From Streptomyces roseirectus (lineage in GTDB: Bacteria > Actinomycetota > Actinomycetes > Streptomycetales > Streptomycetaceae), in NCBI RefSeq assembly GCF_014489635.1, contig NZ_CP060828.1, positions 7,986,001 through 8,050,000 on the forward strand: a stretch of DNA of 64,000 nucleotides, read 5' to 3'. Below the pieces are notes generated by a model that had not been told where the DNA came from, ran no database searches, and saw only the letters and a program-made list of their open reading frames with translations. This document shows, in pieces, positions 1-9,563 of this stretch; the first letter of the stretch is position 1; every line of letters begins with the position of its first letter. The position numbers were made by a program, and so were the translations under genes.

Positions 1-574
1 GCTCGGCGCCTCGGTGTGGAACAACCCCGAGCCCGAGGCCGTCCTCGTCGTCGACTCGCGCGGCCGGGTGCGCGGCGCGACGCTCGGCAACGACGTCAAC
101 CTCCGTGATATCGAGGGCCGGAGCGCCCTGCTGCTGTCCCGCGCGAAGGACAACAACGCCTCCTGCGCGATCGGCCCGTTCGTCCGCCTCTTCGACGAGG
201 ACTTCGACCTCGACACCGTCCGAGGGCTTGACATCGACCTCCGGATCGACGGCACGGACGGCTACGTCCTGCACGGCAGCAGCTCCATGCGCGAGATCAG
301 CCGCGACGTCCTGGACCTGGTGGCCGCCACGCACGGCCCGCACCACCAGTACCCGGACGGCTTCGTGCTGTTCACCGGCACGCTGTTCGCCCCCACCGAG
401 GACCGGCAGGCACCCGGCGCGGGCTTCACCCACGAGCACGGCGACGTCGTGCGGATCTCCAGCCCGCGCCTCGGCGCGCTCGTCAACACCGTCGTCCCCA
501 GCGAGCAGGCCACGCCGTGGACGTTCGGCGTAGGGGCGCTGATGCGCAGCCTCGCCCGGCGCGGCCTGCTGTGA
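1..574 (+). CDS. FAH-family dehydratase/hydrolase, 5' truncated by window edge
   Basis: The last 190 or so residues of a protein whose start lies outside the window; the frame is open from base 2. The sequence resembles the C-terminal catalytic fold of the fumarylacetoacetate hydrolase family, with a conserved Asn/Asp-rich stretch (LGNDVNLRDIEGRSALLLSR) and a C-terminal GDVVRISSPRLGALVNTV segment. Family members cleave or dehydrate 2-oxo acids; some act as 2-keto-3-deoxy-pentonate dehydratases in oxidative pentose catabolism. That role would suit the neighbouring xylo-oligosaccharide genes but is inferred from context. It converges on the GH3 gene, with only 3 bases between the two stops. Confidence 0.75.
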   Translation, partial: LGASVWNNPEPEAVLVVDSRGRVRGATLGNDVNLRDIEGRSALLLSRAKDNNASCAIGPFVRLFDEDFDLDTVRGLDIDLRIDGTDGYVLHGSSSMREISRDVLDLVAATHGPHHQYPDGFVLFTGTLFAPTEDRQAPGAGFTHEHGDVVRISSPRLGALVNTVVPSEQATPWTFGVGALMRSLARRGLL

Positions 575-577
575 GCT

Positions 578-2974
578 TCAGGCGACCGGCTCCTGCACGA
601 TGGTCGCGTGCAGGCGCCGTGTGTGGTCCACCCGGCGTTCGGCCCCGGTCAGCACGACCCTGGCCGTCAGCCGCGCATTCGCGCTGGACGCCGCCAACCG
701 CACCTCCAGCTCGCCCGGTTCGACCACACGCCGCCCGTCGCGCCCGGTGAAGGAGGCGAGGTCGGCCGGGAGAGTGACCCGCAGCCGCCGCGCCTCACCC
801 GGCTCCAGGGCGACCCGGCCGTACCCGACGAGGCGCTGCACCGGCTGGACGACGGAGGCGACCGGGTCGTGCAGATAGAGCTGGACGACCTCGGTCCCGG
901 CCCGCCCGCCCGTGTTGCGGACGGTGAAGGCGAGGGCGAACTCGCCGTCGGTCGGCGCCTCCTGGACGTCCACGGCCAGGTCGGTCCAGTCGAACCGCGT
1001 GTAGGACAGCCCGTGCCCGAAGGCGAACGCGGGCGTCGGATCGGCGGTGGACACCTTGCTGACGTGAGCGAGCCGCGCCCCGAGGTATGTGGCCGGCTGG
1101 GAGCCCGCCCCGCGCGGCACGCCGACCGGGAGACGCCCGGAGGGCTCGGTACGGCCACTGAGCACCCCGGCGATCGCGTGCGTGCCCTCCTCGCCGGGGA
1201 AGAAGGACTGCACGATCGCGGCGGACTCCGTCACGGCACGCCCGAGGGCGTACGGCCGTCCCGCGAGCAGGACGGTGACCACGGGCGTCTCCAGGTCGAG
1301 CAGGGCGTCGAGCAGGTCCTGCTGCGCGCCGGGCAGCACCAGCGCCTCGACGTCGCACCCCTCGCCGCTGGTGCCCCGCCCGAAGACCCCGGCGCGGTCG
1401 CCGAGCACGACCACGGCGACGTCGGCCTCGCGCGCCACCCGGACGGCCTCGGGGATGCCGGAGAGGTCCCCGTCGTCGATCCCGGTGCCGCGGGCGACCG
1501 TGATCTCGGCGCCGGGGAACTCGGCGGTGAGCGTGTCGCGCAGGGTGGGCAGCGCGATGCCGAGCGGGGTACCGGGGTGGCGGACGCCGATGTGCTGGGG
1601 GAAGGAGTAGCAGCCGAGGACGGCGGTGGGTTCGTCGGCGTTGGGGCCGAGCAGCGCGATGCGGCGCGGTCTCTCCAGCGGCAGGGTGCCGTCGTTGCTC
1701 AGCAGGACGACCGCTTCCTCGGCGACCGTGCGGGCCAGCGCGCGGTTCCCGGGACCGTCCAGGTCGATCCGGCCGCGCAGGGCTTCCGGGTCGTCCATGT
1801 CGTCCAGGTTCGCCCCGTCGAGCGCGGCCGGCACGGGGTTCCAGTCCGGGTCGAGCAGGCCGAGCACCGCCTTCTGGGTGAGGACCCGGCGCAGGGCGCG
1901 GTCGACCAGCGCCTCCGGTACGCGGCCGTCGGCGACGGCACCGGCCAAAGGGGCGCCGTACGTCTTGACGTTGGGCAGTTCGACGTCGGTGCCCGCGCGC
2001 AGCGCCGTGCCGGCGGCGTCGGCCCAGTCGACGGCGACGCCGTGCAGTGTCCGCAGGAAGGCGACGGCGAAGTAGTCGGCGACGACAGTGCCGTCGAAGC
2101 CCCACGTGTCGCGCAGCAGCCCGGTGAGCAGATCCTCGTCCGCTGCGGAGGGCATGCCGTCGGTGTCGGTGTAGGCGCACATCACCGACCGGGCGCCGCC
2201 CTCACGGATCGCCATCTCGAAGGGCGGCAGCAGCACGTCGGCGCGTTCCCGCGGGCCCATGGAGGTGGGGGCGAGGTTACGTCCGGCGCGGGAGGCCGAG
2301 TAGCCGGCGAAGTGCTTGAGGGTGGCGACGAGCCCGGCGGACTCCAGACCTTGCACGTACGCCGTCCCGATGGTGCCGACGAGGTACGGGTCCTCGCCGA
2401 TGGTCTCCTCGACCCGACCCCAGCGGGCGTCGCGCACCACGTCCAGGACGGGCGCGAGCCCCTGGTGGACGCCGACGGCACGCATGTCGCGGCCGATGGC
2501 GGCGGCCATGCGCCGCACCGCGTCCGGATCGAAGGTCGCGCCCCAGGACAGCGGGACGGGGTAGGCCGTCGCCCCCCAGGCGGCGAAGCCGGCCAGGCAC
2601 TCGTCGTGCGCGAGCGCGGGGATGCCGAACCGGTTCGTGGCGGCGATCCGGCGCTGGGTCCGGGCCAGGGAGAGCGCGCCCAGCGCGGGGTCGACCGGGA
2701 CCGTGCCGAACGGCCGGGTCAGCTGGCCCAGGCCGTCCGGCAGGAGCGCGTCGAGATCGACGGCCTCCTCCATGTCGTGCTGGTGGGGGGCCACTTCACC
2801 GCCCTGGTCGGAGGCGCCCACCCACACGCCGTACAGCTGGGCGATCTTCTCCTGAAGGGTCATCGCGCCGATCAGGGCGTCGACCCTCGCGGGGACGGGA
2901 AGGGCGGGGTCGTTCCAGGGGGAGATCCCGGTGGGGGGTTCTGCGGGGGTCTCTGTGGTGGGCTCTACGGCCAC
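578..2974 (-). CDS. bxlA: Glycoside hydrolase family 3 beta-xylosidase/beta-glucosidase
   Basis: A 798-residue GH3 enzyme with an N-terminal (beta/alpha)8 domain, a central alpha/beta sandwich and a C-terminal fibronectin III-like domain (about residues 680-770). The nucleophile Asp is visible in GTVVADYFAV near residue 297. No signal peptide is present, so it should act in the cytoplasm on sugar imported by the adjacent ABC transporter. Start is GTG, 21 bases after the permease stop. It is last in a four-gene operon (binding protein, permease, permease, GH3) divergent from a LacI regulator, the layout of the Streptomyces bxlREFGA xylobiose system. A beta-glucosidase in a related operon cannot be excluded, so the symbol rests on operon layout. 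Confidence 0.85.
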   Translation of the reverse strand: MAVEPTTETPAEPPTGISPWNDPALPVPARVDALIGAMTLQEKIAQLYGVWVGASDQGGEVAPHQHDMEEAVDLDALLPDGLGQLTRPFGTVPVDPALGALSLARTQRRIAATNRFGIPALAHDECLAGFAAWGATAYPVPLSWGATFDPDAVRRMAAAIGRDMRAVGVHQGLAPVLDVVRDARWGRVEETIGEDPYLVGTIGTAYVQGLESAGLVATLKHFAGYSASRAGRNLAPTSMGPRERADVLLPPFEMAIREGGARSVMCAYTDTDGMPSAADEDLLTGLLRDTWGFDGTVVADYFAVAFLRTLHGVAVDWADAAGTALRAGTDVELPNVKTYGAPLAGAVADGRVPEALVDRALRRVLTQKAVLGLLDPDWNPVPAALDGANLDDMDDPEALRGRIDLDGPGNRALARTVAEEAVVLLSNDGTLPLERPRRIALLGPNADEPTAVLGCYSFPQHIGVRHPGTPLGIALPTLRDTLTAEFPGAEITVARGTGIDDGDLSGIPEAVRVAREADVAVVVLGDRAGVFGRGTSGEGCDVEALVLPGAQQDLLDALLDLETPVVTVLLAGRPYALGRAVTESAAIVQSFFPGEEGTHAIAGVLSGRTEPSGRLPVGVPRGAGSQPATYLGARLAHVSKVSTADPTPAFAFGHGLSYTRFDWTDLAVDVQEAPTDGEFALAFTVRNTGGRAGTEVVQLYLHDPVASVVQPVQRLVGYGRVALEPGEARRLRVTLPADLASFTGRDGRRVVEPGELEVRLAASSANARLTARVVLTGAERRVDHTRRLHATIVQEPVA

Positions 2975-2995
2975 GTCAGCGTTTCACTTTCTCGG

Positions 2996-3889
2996 TCAAC
3001 GGCTGAATCCGGCGGTCAGACCGCTCAGCAGCTGGCGGCGGCCGAACACGTACAGGATGATCAGGGGCAGGGTGGTGAGGACGACGGCGGCCAGGAGCGC
3101 GGGGACGTTGACCCCGTACTCGCCCTGGAAGGTCCACAGCGCGAGCGGCAGCGTCCGCTGGGACGGGCTCTGGGTGAGGATCAGCGGCAGCAGGAAGCCG
3201 TTCCAGATGGTCAGCGCGTTGAAGATGGTCACGGTGAGGATCGCCGGGCGGGTGAGCGGCGCCGCCAGGCGCCACAGCGTCCCCCACTCGGTGGCGCCGT
3301 CCACCCGCATCGAGTCGAACAGCTCCTTGGGCACGTCGCGGATGAAGTTGGCGAGGATCAGCACGGACAGCGGGATGGCGAAGGCGATCGACGGCAGGAT
3401 CAGCGCCAGCAGGCTGTCGTACAGCTGAAGTTTGATGATGATCAGGTAGACCGGGATGACCGTCGCCTGAAGGGGGATGGCGAGGCCCATGAGGAACAGG
3501 CCGTTCACCACCCGCAGGAACCGCATGCGCCAGCCGCGCACGATGGCGTAGGCGGCCATGAAGGAGACCGCGACCGCCGGCACCACCGCGCCGACGGTGA
3601 CCACGACGCTGTTCCAGAGGTAGCTGACGAAGTCGGACTCGAAGACCAGCCTGTAGTTGTCCAGCGTGGGATCGGTCGGCAGCGCCAGCGGATTGCTCGC
3701 GTAGTAGGTGCTCTGCTCCTTGAGGCTGGTGACGAGGATCCAGTAGAGGGGGATGACGACGACGGCCAGCCAGAGCCATCCGGCCAGACCGCCGAGCCAG
3801 TTGCGCCGCCCGGCGGTCGTACCGCGACGGTGTCCCCGCTCCCGGCGGGCGGTCTTCTGCGGCTGAGGCTTGGTGAGCGTGGTGGTCAT
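2996..3889 (-). CDS. bxlG: Carbohydrate ABC transporter permease (MalG type)
   Basis: A 297-residue inner-membrane permease with six predicted membrane segments and an EAA loop (EWGTLWRLAAPLTRPAIL) that would contact the ATPase. The basic N-terminus (PQPQKTARRERGHRRG) is typical of actinobacterial sugar permeases. I chose ATG at 3889 rather than the in-frame codon at 3916 because a GGGAG Shine-Dalgarno precedes it and it starts one base beyond the stop of the upstream permease. No ATPase gene is in the operon; Streptomyces sugar importers of this class usually share the MsiK ATPase encoded elsewhere, which I infer applies here. Confidence 0.88.
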   Translation of the reverse strand: MTTTLTKPQPQKTARRERGHRRGTTAGRRNWLGGLAGWLWLAVVVIPLYWILVTSLKEQSTYYASNPLALPTDPTLDNYRLVFESDFVSYLWNSVVVTVGAVVPAVAVSFMAAYAIVRGWRMRFLRVVNGLFLMGLAIPLQATVIPVYLIIIKLQLYDSLLALILPSIAFAIPLSVLILANFIRDVPKELFDSMRVDGATEWGTLWRLAAPLTRPAILTVTIFNALTIWNGFLLPLILTQSPSQRTLPLALWTFQGEYGVNVPALLAAVVLTTLPLIILYVFGRRQLLSGLTAGFSR

Positions 3890-3890
3890 G

Positions 3891-4793
3891 TCAGACTCCC
3901 TCCAGCTGGCTCTCACCGGCGTCCCGGCCGCCGAGCCGGCGCAGCAGCAGGGCGAGGGCGAGGCCCACCAGGACGAGGATGACCGCGATGACGCTGGCCG
4001 GCCCCATCAGGCTGGCCTGGAAACCCCGCTTGTACATGTCCAGCGCGAGGACCCGGGTGGCGTCTCCCGGACCGCCCTCGGTCAGGACGAAGATGAGGTC
4101 GAAGAAGGTGAGCGAACCGACCACCATCAGCGTCGACGAGGTGATGATGGTGTACTTCAGCTGGGGCAGCGTGATGCTGAAGAACTGCCGGATCTGCCCG
4201 GCACCGTCCAACTGCGCCGCCTCGTACAGGGACTTCGGGATCTGCTGGACGCCCCCCTGGTAGATCAGCGAGTGGAACGGCACGAACTGCCAGGAGACGA
4301 CGAAGATGACGACGCCGAAGGCGAGCCAGGGACGCCCCAGCCAGTCCTTGCTGAGCCAGTCGAACCCCAGCCCGGCGCCCAGCCCGAAGTTGGGGTCCAG
4401 CAGCGCCTTGTACGCGACCGCGATCGCCGCGGAACTGAGCAGCAGCGGCACGAAGTAGATCAGGCTCAGCACCGCACGGTAACGCTGGCGGCCGGCCAGG
4501 AACGTGCCGAGCAGAATGCTCGCCGGGGTCTGGACCGCCCAGGACACGGCCATCACCAGGAACGTCACCCACAGGGCGTGCGGCAGCCCGGGGTCGGTGA
4601 GCACCGCACGCCAACTGGTCAGCCCGGACGGCTCGATGGAGCCGATGCCGTCCCACGTCGTGAAGCTCAGCAGGAAGACGCCGACGAGCGGGACCACGGC
4701 GAAGCCGACGAAGAACAGCAGCGCCGGTACGGCCAGCCAGGGCAGGATGCCGGGCCGGCCCTCGCGCGCCGGGGAGCTGGTGAGTGCGCTCAC
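3891..4793 (-). CDS. bxlF: Carbohydrate ABC transporter permease (MalF type)
   Basis: A 300-residue permease with six predicted membrane segments and the EAA-loop region around KSLYEAAQLDGAGQIRQFF. The frame stays open far upstream, but that extension is antisense to the binding-protein gene and has no protein-like character. GTG at 4793 overlaps the binding-protein stop as GTGA, showing translational coupling, and gives a natural N-terminus leading into the first membrane helix (LPWLAVPALLFFVGF). It pairs with the following MalG-type permease to form the membrane channel. Confidence 0.88.
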   Translation of the reverse strand: MSALTSSPAREGRPGILPWLAVPALLFFVGFAVVPLVGVFLLSFTTWDGIGSIEPSGLTSWRAVLTDPGLPHALWVTFLVMAVSWAVQTPASILLGTFLAGRQRYRAVLSLIYFVPLLLSSAAIAVAYKALLDPNFGLGAGLGFDWLSKDWLGRPWLAFGVVIFVVSWQFVPFHSLIYQGGVQQIPKSLYEAAQLDGAGQIRQFFSITLPQLKYTIITSSTLMVVGSLTFFDLIFVLTEGGPGDATRVLALDMYKRGFQASLMGPASVIAVILVLVGLALALLLRRLGGRDAGESQLEGV

Positions 4794-6103
4794 GTGCCGA
4801 TGACCTTGTTGAGGTTGGAGGCGAACTGCTGCGGCGATATGGACAGTTGGAACAGCCTGACGATGTTGTCCAGCAGCGCCTCGGCGGACGTCGGGCTGAG
4901 CGCCTGGTCCCAGGACTGGCCGAACGCCTTCGCGTTGCTGGCGACGCCGTAGACGAACTCCAGGAACTCGGAGCTCTTGGACCCGGCCAGCAGCTTCTGC
5001 GAGTCCTTGCGGATCGGCACCGCCCCGGTGTCGATCCACTCCTTCACCTCCTCGTCCGTGAGGACGCCGGTGGCGAAGAACTTCTTCGCGATCTCCTTCT
5101 GCTCGGCGCTGGCCTTCGAGGAGATGGACAGGTACTGGGCGGGGTTGCCGACGGAGTTGCTCGGGTCGCCCTTGCCGCCTTCGACGGGCGGGAAGTTCAT
5201 GAAACCGAGGCCGCCGCTGGAGACGAAGTTCTTCCCCTCGTTCTGCTGGATGCCGTACGACCAGGTGCCGTGCAGCATCATCGCGGCCTTGCCGGTGTAG
5301 AGCAGCGCCTGGTCGGCGTTGGAGTCCGCGGTGATCGAGGAGAAGCCCTTGATGAATCCGTCCGCCTTGACGAGGTCCTGCACCTTGGTCAGCGCCTCGA
5401 TGGCGGCCGGGTGGGACCAGGCGTCCTTCTCGCCGTCGTAGATGGCCTGGAACACCTCGGGGCCGCCGATGCGGTCGAACAGGAACTCCAGCCACATCAT
5501 GTTCGTCCACCGGGACTGGCCGCCGAGGGCGAACGGCGCAATGCCCTTCGCGTTGAACCTGGGCACCAGGGCCATGATGTCGTCCCAGGACTGGGGCGGC
5601 TGGACGCCGACGTCGTCGAAGACCTTCTTGTTGTAGAACAGGACGATCGGCTCCACGCTCTCGAACGGCACCGCGTAGAGCTTGCCGTCGACGGTCGCCG
5701 GGCCGAGCGAGTTCGGGAAGAGCCGGTTCTTGAACTCAGGGTTCTCGTCGAACCACGGGGTGAGGTCGTCGACCTGGCCGGCCTTCACGTAGGTGCGCAG
5801 CGTGCCGCCGCCCCACCCCCAGATGATGGTGGGCGCCTTCCCGGCGCCGATGGCGGTCTTGATCCTCGTCTTGAAGGCGTCGTTCTCGAAGGTGGTGACC
5901 TCGATCTTGCCCTTGGGGTTGGCCTTGTTGAACCGCTCCACCGCACCGGTTCTGACGCCTTCCTGAGGCTGGCCGCTCAGATGCCAGTACGTGGCGGTTC
6001 CACCACCGCTCTCGCTGGGGCCGGACGAGCCGCAGGCCGCGAGGGCCGCGGAGGCCGGCGCGGCGGCGGCCAGGCCGAGGAGGGTACGTCGGGAGAGCGC
6101 CAT
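4790..6103 (-). CDS. bxlE: Extracellular sugar-binding lipoprotein of ABC transporter
   Basis: A 437-residue family-1 solute-binding protein. The N-terminus has twin arginines (SRRTLLGL), a hydrophobic stretch and a lipobox (LAAC, Cys24), so it is probably Tat-exported and membrane-anchored. The mature part shows the two-lobe sugar-binding pattern (ATYWHLSG, then PIVLFYNKKVFDDVGVQPP). ATG at 6103 is preceded by GGAGAAG. It is the first gene of the bxl-like operon; a TTTCGAAA palindrome lies about 55 bases upstream. Xylobiose or a related xylo-oligosaccharide is the likely ligand given the GH3 gene and the xylAB genes downstream, but specificity cannot be read from sequence. Confidence 0.88.
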   Translation of the reverse strand: MALSRRTLLGLAAAAPASAALAACGSSGPSESGGGTATYWHLSGQPQEGVRTGAVERFNKANPKGKIEVTTFENDAFKTRIKTAIGAGKAPTIIWGWGGGTLRTYVKAGQVDDLTPWFDENPEFKNRLFPNSLGPATVDGKLYAVPFESVEPIVLFYNKKVFDDVGVQPPQSWDDIMALVPRFNAKGIAPFALGGQSRWTNMMWLEFLFDRIGGPEVFQAIYDGEKDAWSHPAAIEALTKVQDLVKADGFIKGFSSITADSNADQALLYTGKAAMMLHGTWSYGIQQNEGKNFVSSGGLGFMNFPPVEGGKGDPSNSVGNPAQYLSISSKASAEQKEIAKKFFATGVLTDEEVKEWIDTGAVPIRKDSQKLLAGSKSSEFLEFVYGVASNAKAFGQSWDQALSPTSAEALLDNIVRLFQLSISPQQFASNLNKVIGT

Positions 6104-6156
6104 GTTCTTCTCCGCACTCGAGAGCCGTCAGCATCTCGTGAGTCATGGTGAAAGGT

Positions 6157-6164
6157 TTTCGAAA
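6157..6164. promoter_or_regulatory. Candidate LacI-family operator upstream of the binding-protein gene
   Basis: Palindrome TTTCGAAA, within GGTTTTCGAAACAG and flanked by GAAAG and CTTTC arms (6150-6172). It lies about 55 bases upstream of the binding-protein start. CGAA/TTCG-type palindromes are known operators for Streptomyces BxlR-type regulators. Confidence 0.55.
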
Positions 6165-6310
6165 CAGCTTTCTCCGAGCTCTGTCCGTGCAAATTAGGTA
6201 TCGAACTGACGCCCTGTCAAGGTGCGTGCAGGCATGTTGTCGTGTTGCGGACAGCCCCTTAATATCGGGCAAGAACGACTCCTGAGGGGCCCTGGCGGTG
6301 GACCGAAACC

Positions 6311-6320
6311 ATTTCGAAAT
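6311..6320. promoter_or_regulatory. Second candidate LacI-family operator (autoregulatory)
   Basis: Perfect 10-bp palindrome ATTTCGAAAT with the same TTTCGAAA core, preceded by CGAAACCATTTCG (6304-6316). It sits about 170 bases upstream of the regulator start, in the shared divergent region. Confidence 0.5.
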
Positions 6321-6489
6321 CGACTGACCTGGGACGGAGAGGTGATGTGATGTCCGCGGCTGACGCACGGTCGGCCCAGGTCATGCCTGAGGCCGCTGCC
6401 GGGGTGCCGTACGGTTGACCGGTTCCACCCGCACGGCCGGCCCGACCGGCAGCTCACCACACCGGTGGACGTACAGCTGGGAGGAACCG

Positions 6490-7506
6490 ATGCGTCCGAA
6501 CGCCAGGCGCACCACCTTGGCCGATATCGCCCAGGCGGCGGGAGTCTCCGTCGCGACCGTGTCCAAAGTGGTCAACGGCCGCGGTGACGTGGCGCCGCAC
6601 ACCCGCAGCCGGGTACAGGAACTGCTGCGGCAGCACGACTACCTCGCGCCGGTGTTCCGTCACACCGAGGCCGCCGAGAGCCCGACCGTCGAGGTGCAGT
6701 TCCAGGGCGGCCTCAAGTCGTACGTGGCCGCGACCCTGGAAGGCATCATCGACTCCGCCGCCGAATCGGGGGCCTCGGTGGTGATCAGCAAGGCGTCCCA
6801 CGCCCCGCACTGGGCCCGGGACCTGGTCTCGGCCGGACGCCGCGCCGTCATCGCGGTCACCAGCGGGTACACCACCGCGCACATGGACGAACTGGCCCGC
6901 TCCGGGCTGCCGTTGGTCGTCCTCGACCCGCTGCACCTGCCGGACAGCCGCGTCCACAGCGTCGGGTCGACCAACTTCGGCGGCGGGCTGGCCGCGACCC
7001 GGCACCTGCTCTCCCTGGGCCACCGCCGCATCGCCTACATCGGCGGACCGGCCATGGCCATGGCCAACCAGGCACGCGTGCACGGCTACCGCGCCGCCAT
7101 GGAGGAGGAGGGCGCGCAGGTGCCGGACGCCTACGTCCGGCCCGGGGACTTCACGTACGAGACCGGGCTGCTCGGCGCCACGGTGCTCCTGGGGTTGCAC
7201 GAGCCACCGACGGCGATCTTCGCGGGCAACGACGAGATCGCCCTCGGTGCCATCGAGGCCGCCCGCACCCGGGGGCTGCGCGTCCCCGAGGACCTGAGCG
7301 TGGTCGGCTTCGACGACACGAGCCTCGCCCAGATGGCCTCGCCGCCGCTGACCACCGTGCGTCAGCCGCTGCGGGAGATGGGCGGTGCGGCCCTGCGCAC
7401 CGCCCTTCGGCTGGTCAACGGCGAGAAGGTCGAGTCCCACCACATCGAACTCGCGACGGAACTCGTGGTGCGCGCCTCGACGGCACCGCCCCGCGATCGC
7501 CTCTAG
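6490..7506 (+). CDS. bxlR: LacI/GalR-family transcriptional regulator
   Basis: A 338-residue LacI-family protein. The N-terminal helix-turn-helix and hinge cover about residues 8-55 ([20 protein letters not shown]), followed by a periplasmic-binding-protein-like effector domain ending in the usual LTTVRQP...EMG segment. ATG at 6490 is chosen because GGGAGGAA lies 6-8 bases upstream; earlier in-frame codons lack a ribosome site and conserved sequence. It is divergent from the bxl-like operon across 386 bases containing two TTTCGAAA palindromes, so it probably represses the operon and itself until a xylo-oligosaccharide is present. Confidence 0.88.
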   Translation: MRPNARRTTLADIAQAAGVSVATVSKVVNGRGDVAPHTRSRVQELLRQHDYLAPVFRHTEAAESPTVEVQFQGGLKSYVAATLEGIIDSAAESGASVVISKASHAPHWARDLVSAGRRAVIAVTSGYTTAHMDELARSGLPLVVLDPLHLPDSRVHSVGSTNFGGGLAATRHLLSLGHRRIAYIGGPAMAMANQARVHGYRAAMEEEGAQVPDAYVRPGDFTYETGLLGATVLLGLHEPPTAIFAGNDEIALGAIEAARTRGLRVPEDLSVVGFDDTSLAQMASPPLTTVRQPLREMGGAALRTALRLVNGEKVESHHIELATELVVRASTAPPRDRL

Positions 7507-9026
7507 AAGAACCCGAGTTTCTTCGGGCTGTACGAAACGAGGAGGTTTTTGGTCTGCTGGTAGTGCTCCAGCATCATCTTGTGCGTCTCCCGCCCGATCC
7601 CCGACTGCTTGTACCCGCCGAACGCCGCGTGCGCGGGGTACGCGTGGTAGCAGTTGGTCCAGACGCGGCCGGCCTGGATCGCCCGGCCCGCCCGGTAGGC
7701 CGTGTTGACGTCGCGGGTCCACACACCCGCGCCGAGCCCGTACGACGTGTCGTTGGCGATCTTGATGGCGTCGTCGAAGTCGTCGAACCCGGCGACGGAG
7801 ACGACGGGCCCGAAGATCTCCTCCTGGAAGACGCGCATCCGGTTGTCGCCCTCGAAGATGGTCGGGCGGACGTAATAGCCGCCCTTCAACTCGCCGTCGA
7901 ACTCGGCGCGTTCACCACCCGTGAGGATCTTCGCGCCCTCTTTCCGGCCGATCTCGATGTACGAGAGGATCTTGGACAGCTGCTCGCCGGACGCCTGCGC
8001 GCCGATCATCGTCTCGGTGTCGAGCGGGTGCCCCGGCTTGATCAGCTCGGTGCGGGCGACGGCCGCGGCGAGGAAGTCGGGGTAGTTGCCGCGCTGGATC
8101 AGCCCGCGCGAGGGGCACGTGCACACCTCGCCCTGGTTCAGCGCGAACATCGTGAACCCCTCGAGGGCCTTGTCGCGCAGGTCGTCGTCCTTGTCCCAGA
8201 TGTCGTCGAAGAAGAGGTTCGGCGACTTGCCGCCCAGCTCCAGCGTCACCGGCTTCAGGTTCTCCGCCGCGTACTGCATGATCAGCCGCCCGGTCGAGGT
8301 CTCCCCGGTGAACGCGACCTTCGCCACGCGCGGGCTCGACGCGAGCGGCTTGCCCGCCTCCAGGCCGAAGCCGTTGACGATGTTCACGACGCCCGGCGGC
8401 AGCAGGTCGGCGATCAGGGACATCCAGTAGTGGATCGAGACGGGCGTCTGCTCGGCCGGCTTGAGCACGACCGCGTTGCCCGCCGCCAGCGCCGGCGCGA
8501 GCTTCCACGTCGCCATCAGGATCGGGAAGTTCCACGGGATGATCTGCGCGACCACTCCGAGCGGTTCGTGGAAGTGGTATGCCACCGTGTCGTCGTCCAG
8601 CTCGCTGAGCGAACCCTCCTGCGCGCGCACCGCCCCCGCGAAGTACCGGAAGTGGTCGATGGCCAGCGGTATGTCCGCCGCCAGCGTCTCGCGCACCGGC
8701 TTGCCGTTCTCCCAGCTCTCCGCGACGGCCAGCGCCTCCAGGTTCGCCTCCATCCGGTCGGCGATCTTCAGCAGGATGTCCGAGCGCTCCGTCGCCGACA
8801 TCCGCCCCCACCCGGGCGCCGCCGCGTGCGCCGCGTCCAGCGCCCGCTCCACGTCCTCCACCGTGCCCCGCGCGACCTCCGTGAACGGCTGCCCGTTCAC
8901 CGGGCTCGGGTTCTCGAAGTACTGCCCGCGCGCGGGCGGCACGTACTCCCCGCCGATGAAGTGGTCGTAACGCCCCTCGTAGGAGACGATCGCCCCCTCC
9001 GACCCGGGTGCGGCGTAACGAGTCAT
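7503..9026 (-). CDS. NAD(P)-dependent aldehyde dehydrogenase (ExaC/AldB-like)
   Basis: A 507-residue aldehyde dehydrogenase. Seen directly: the cofactor-site motif [20 protein letters not shown], the general-base Glu in TLELGGKSP and the catalytic Cys in [11 protein letters not shown]. The N-terminal [21 protein letters not shown] and the overall pattern match the ExaC/AldB group of acetaldehyde and short-chain aldehyde dehydrogenases. ATG at 9026 follows GGGAGG. Its stop overlaps that of the convergent LacI gene by 4 bases. A GAF-type regulator lies upstream on the same strand, the arrangement expected for an aldehyde- or alcohol-responsive system, but 537 bases separate them, so they are probably transcribed separately. 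Confidence 0.9.
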   Translation of the reverse strand: MTRYAAPGSEGAIVSYEGRYDHFIGGEYVPPARGQYFENPSPVNGQPFTEVARGTVEDVERALDAAHAAAPGWGRMSATERSDILLKIADRMEANLEALAVAESWENGKPVRETLAADIPLAIDHFRYFAGAVRAQEGSLSELDDDTVAYHFHEPLGVVAQIIPWNFPILMATWKLAPALAAGNAVVLKPAEQTPVSIHYWMSLIADLLPPGVVNIVNGFGLEAGKPLASSPRVAKVAFTGETSTGRLIMQYAAENLKPVTLELGGKSPNLFFDDIWDKDDDLRDKALEGFTMFALNQGEVCTCPSRGLIQRGNYPDFLAAAVARTELIKPGHPLDTETMIGAQASGEQLSKILSYIEIGRKEGAKILTGGERAEFDGELKGGYYVRPTIFEGDNRMRVFQEEIFGPVVSVAGFDDFDDAIKIANDTSYGLGAGVWTRDVNTAYRAGRAIQAGRVWTNCYHAYPAHAAFGGYKQSGIGRETHKMMLEHYQQTKNLLVSYSPKKLGFF

Positions 9027-9563
9027 CCCATACCTCCCTCAGCAGCGCTGCCCGCCGTTGGACAGCTCCGACGGACGGTACGGAACGGGACGTTGCACGG
9101 ACGTTGCGTCCGGGGGGAACCGGCGCGGGGTTCGTTGAGCGTGTGTGCGTACGGTGCGGGTGCGGGTGCGGGTGCGGGTGCGGGTGCGGGTGCGGGTGCG
9201 GGTGCGGGGGCCGGTGCCGGAGCTGCCGGGGCCGTGAGCCGGGTGCCACCGGAAACGCGAGCCGCGCACGGCCGGGAGTGTGGGCTGTGTGCTGCTGGGA
9301 GCGTGAACGGTGTGCTGGTGGTGGCGTGAGCCGCGCGCCACCGGAACCGCGATCCGGGCCGCCCGGCATTCCGTCCGAGGTGTCCGGCCCATGGCACCCG
9401 GTGCGGGGCGTCCGGCCCGCCCGGCGGAGGTCCCCCGGCAGACGTCCCGCCCGGCGTGAGGCGATTCGCCGCCCCGACGCCCCTCCGCGCCCCACCCGCC
9501 GCTCCCCGCAACGCCCCTCCACACCCCGCCGGTTCCCCGTCCCACCACTGCCTCATCCACCCT
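9027..9563. other. 537-base intergenic region
   Basis: No convincing gene on either strand; the open frames are low-complexity products of the repeat and of GC bias. It contains the GGTGCG tract (9153-9206) and should hold the aldehyde dehydrogenase promoter. Confidence 0.6.
9153..9206. repeat. Hexanucleotide tandem repeat (GGTGCG)x9
   Basis: Nine uninterrupted copies of GGTGCG, about 130 bases upstream of the aldehyde dehydrogenase start and about 360 bases downstream of the GAF regulator stop. On the minus strand it reads (CGCACC)n, which is pyrimidine-rich. Confidence 0.95.

Noticed and set aside
608..3982. 1124-codon plus-strand open frame
   Set aside because: Antisense to the GH3 and permease genes; low-complexity Gly/Arg/Val-rich product caused by high third-position GC.
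4794..5510. Upstream extension of the MalF-type permease frame
   Set aside because: Lies within the binding-protein gene in another frame; the GTGA overlap sets the start at 4793.
9153..9206. Possible CRISPR array
   Set aside because: Pure hexamer tandem repeat with no spacers.
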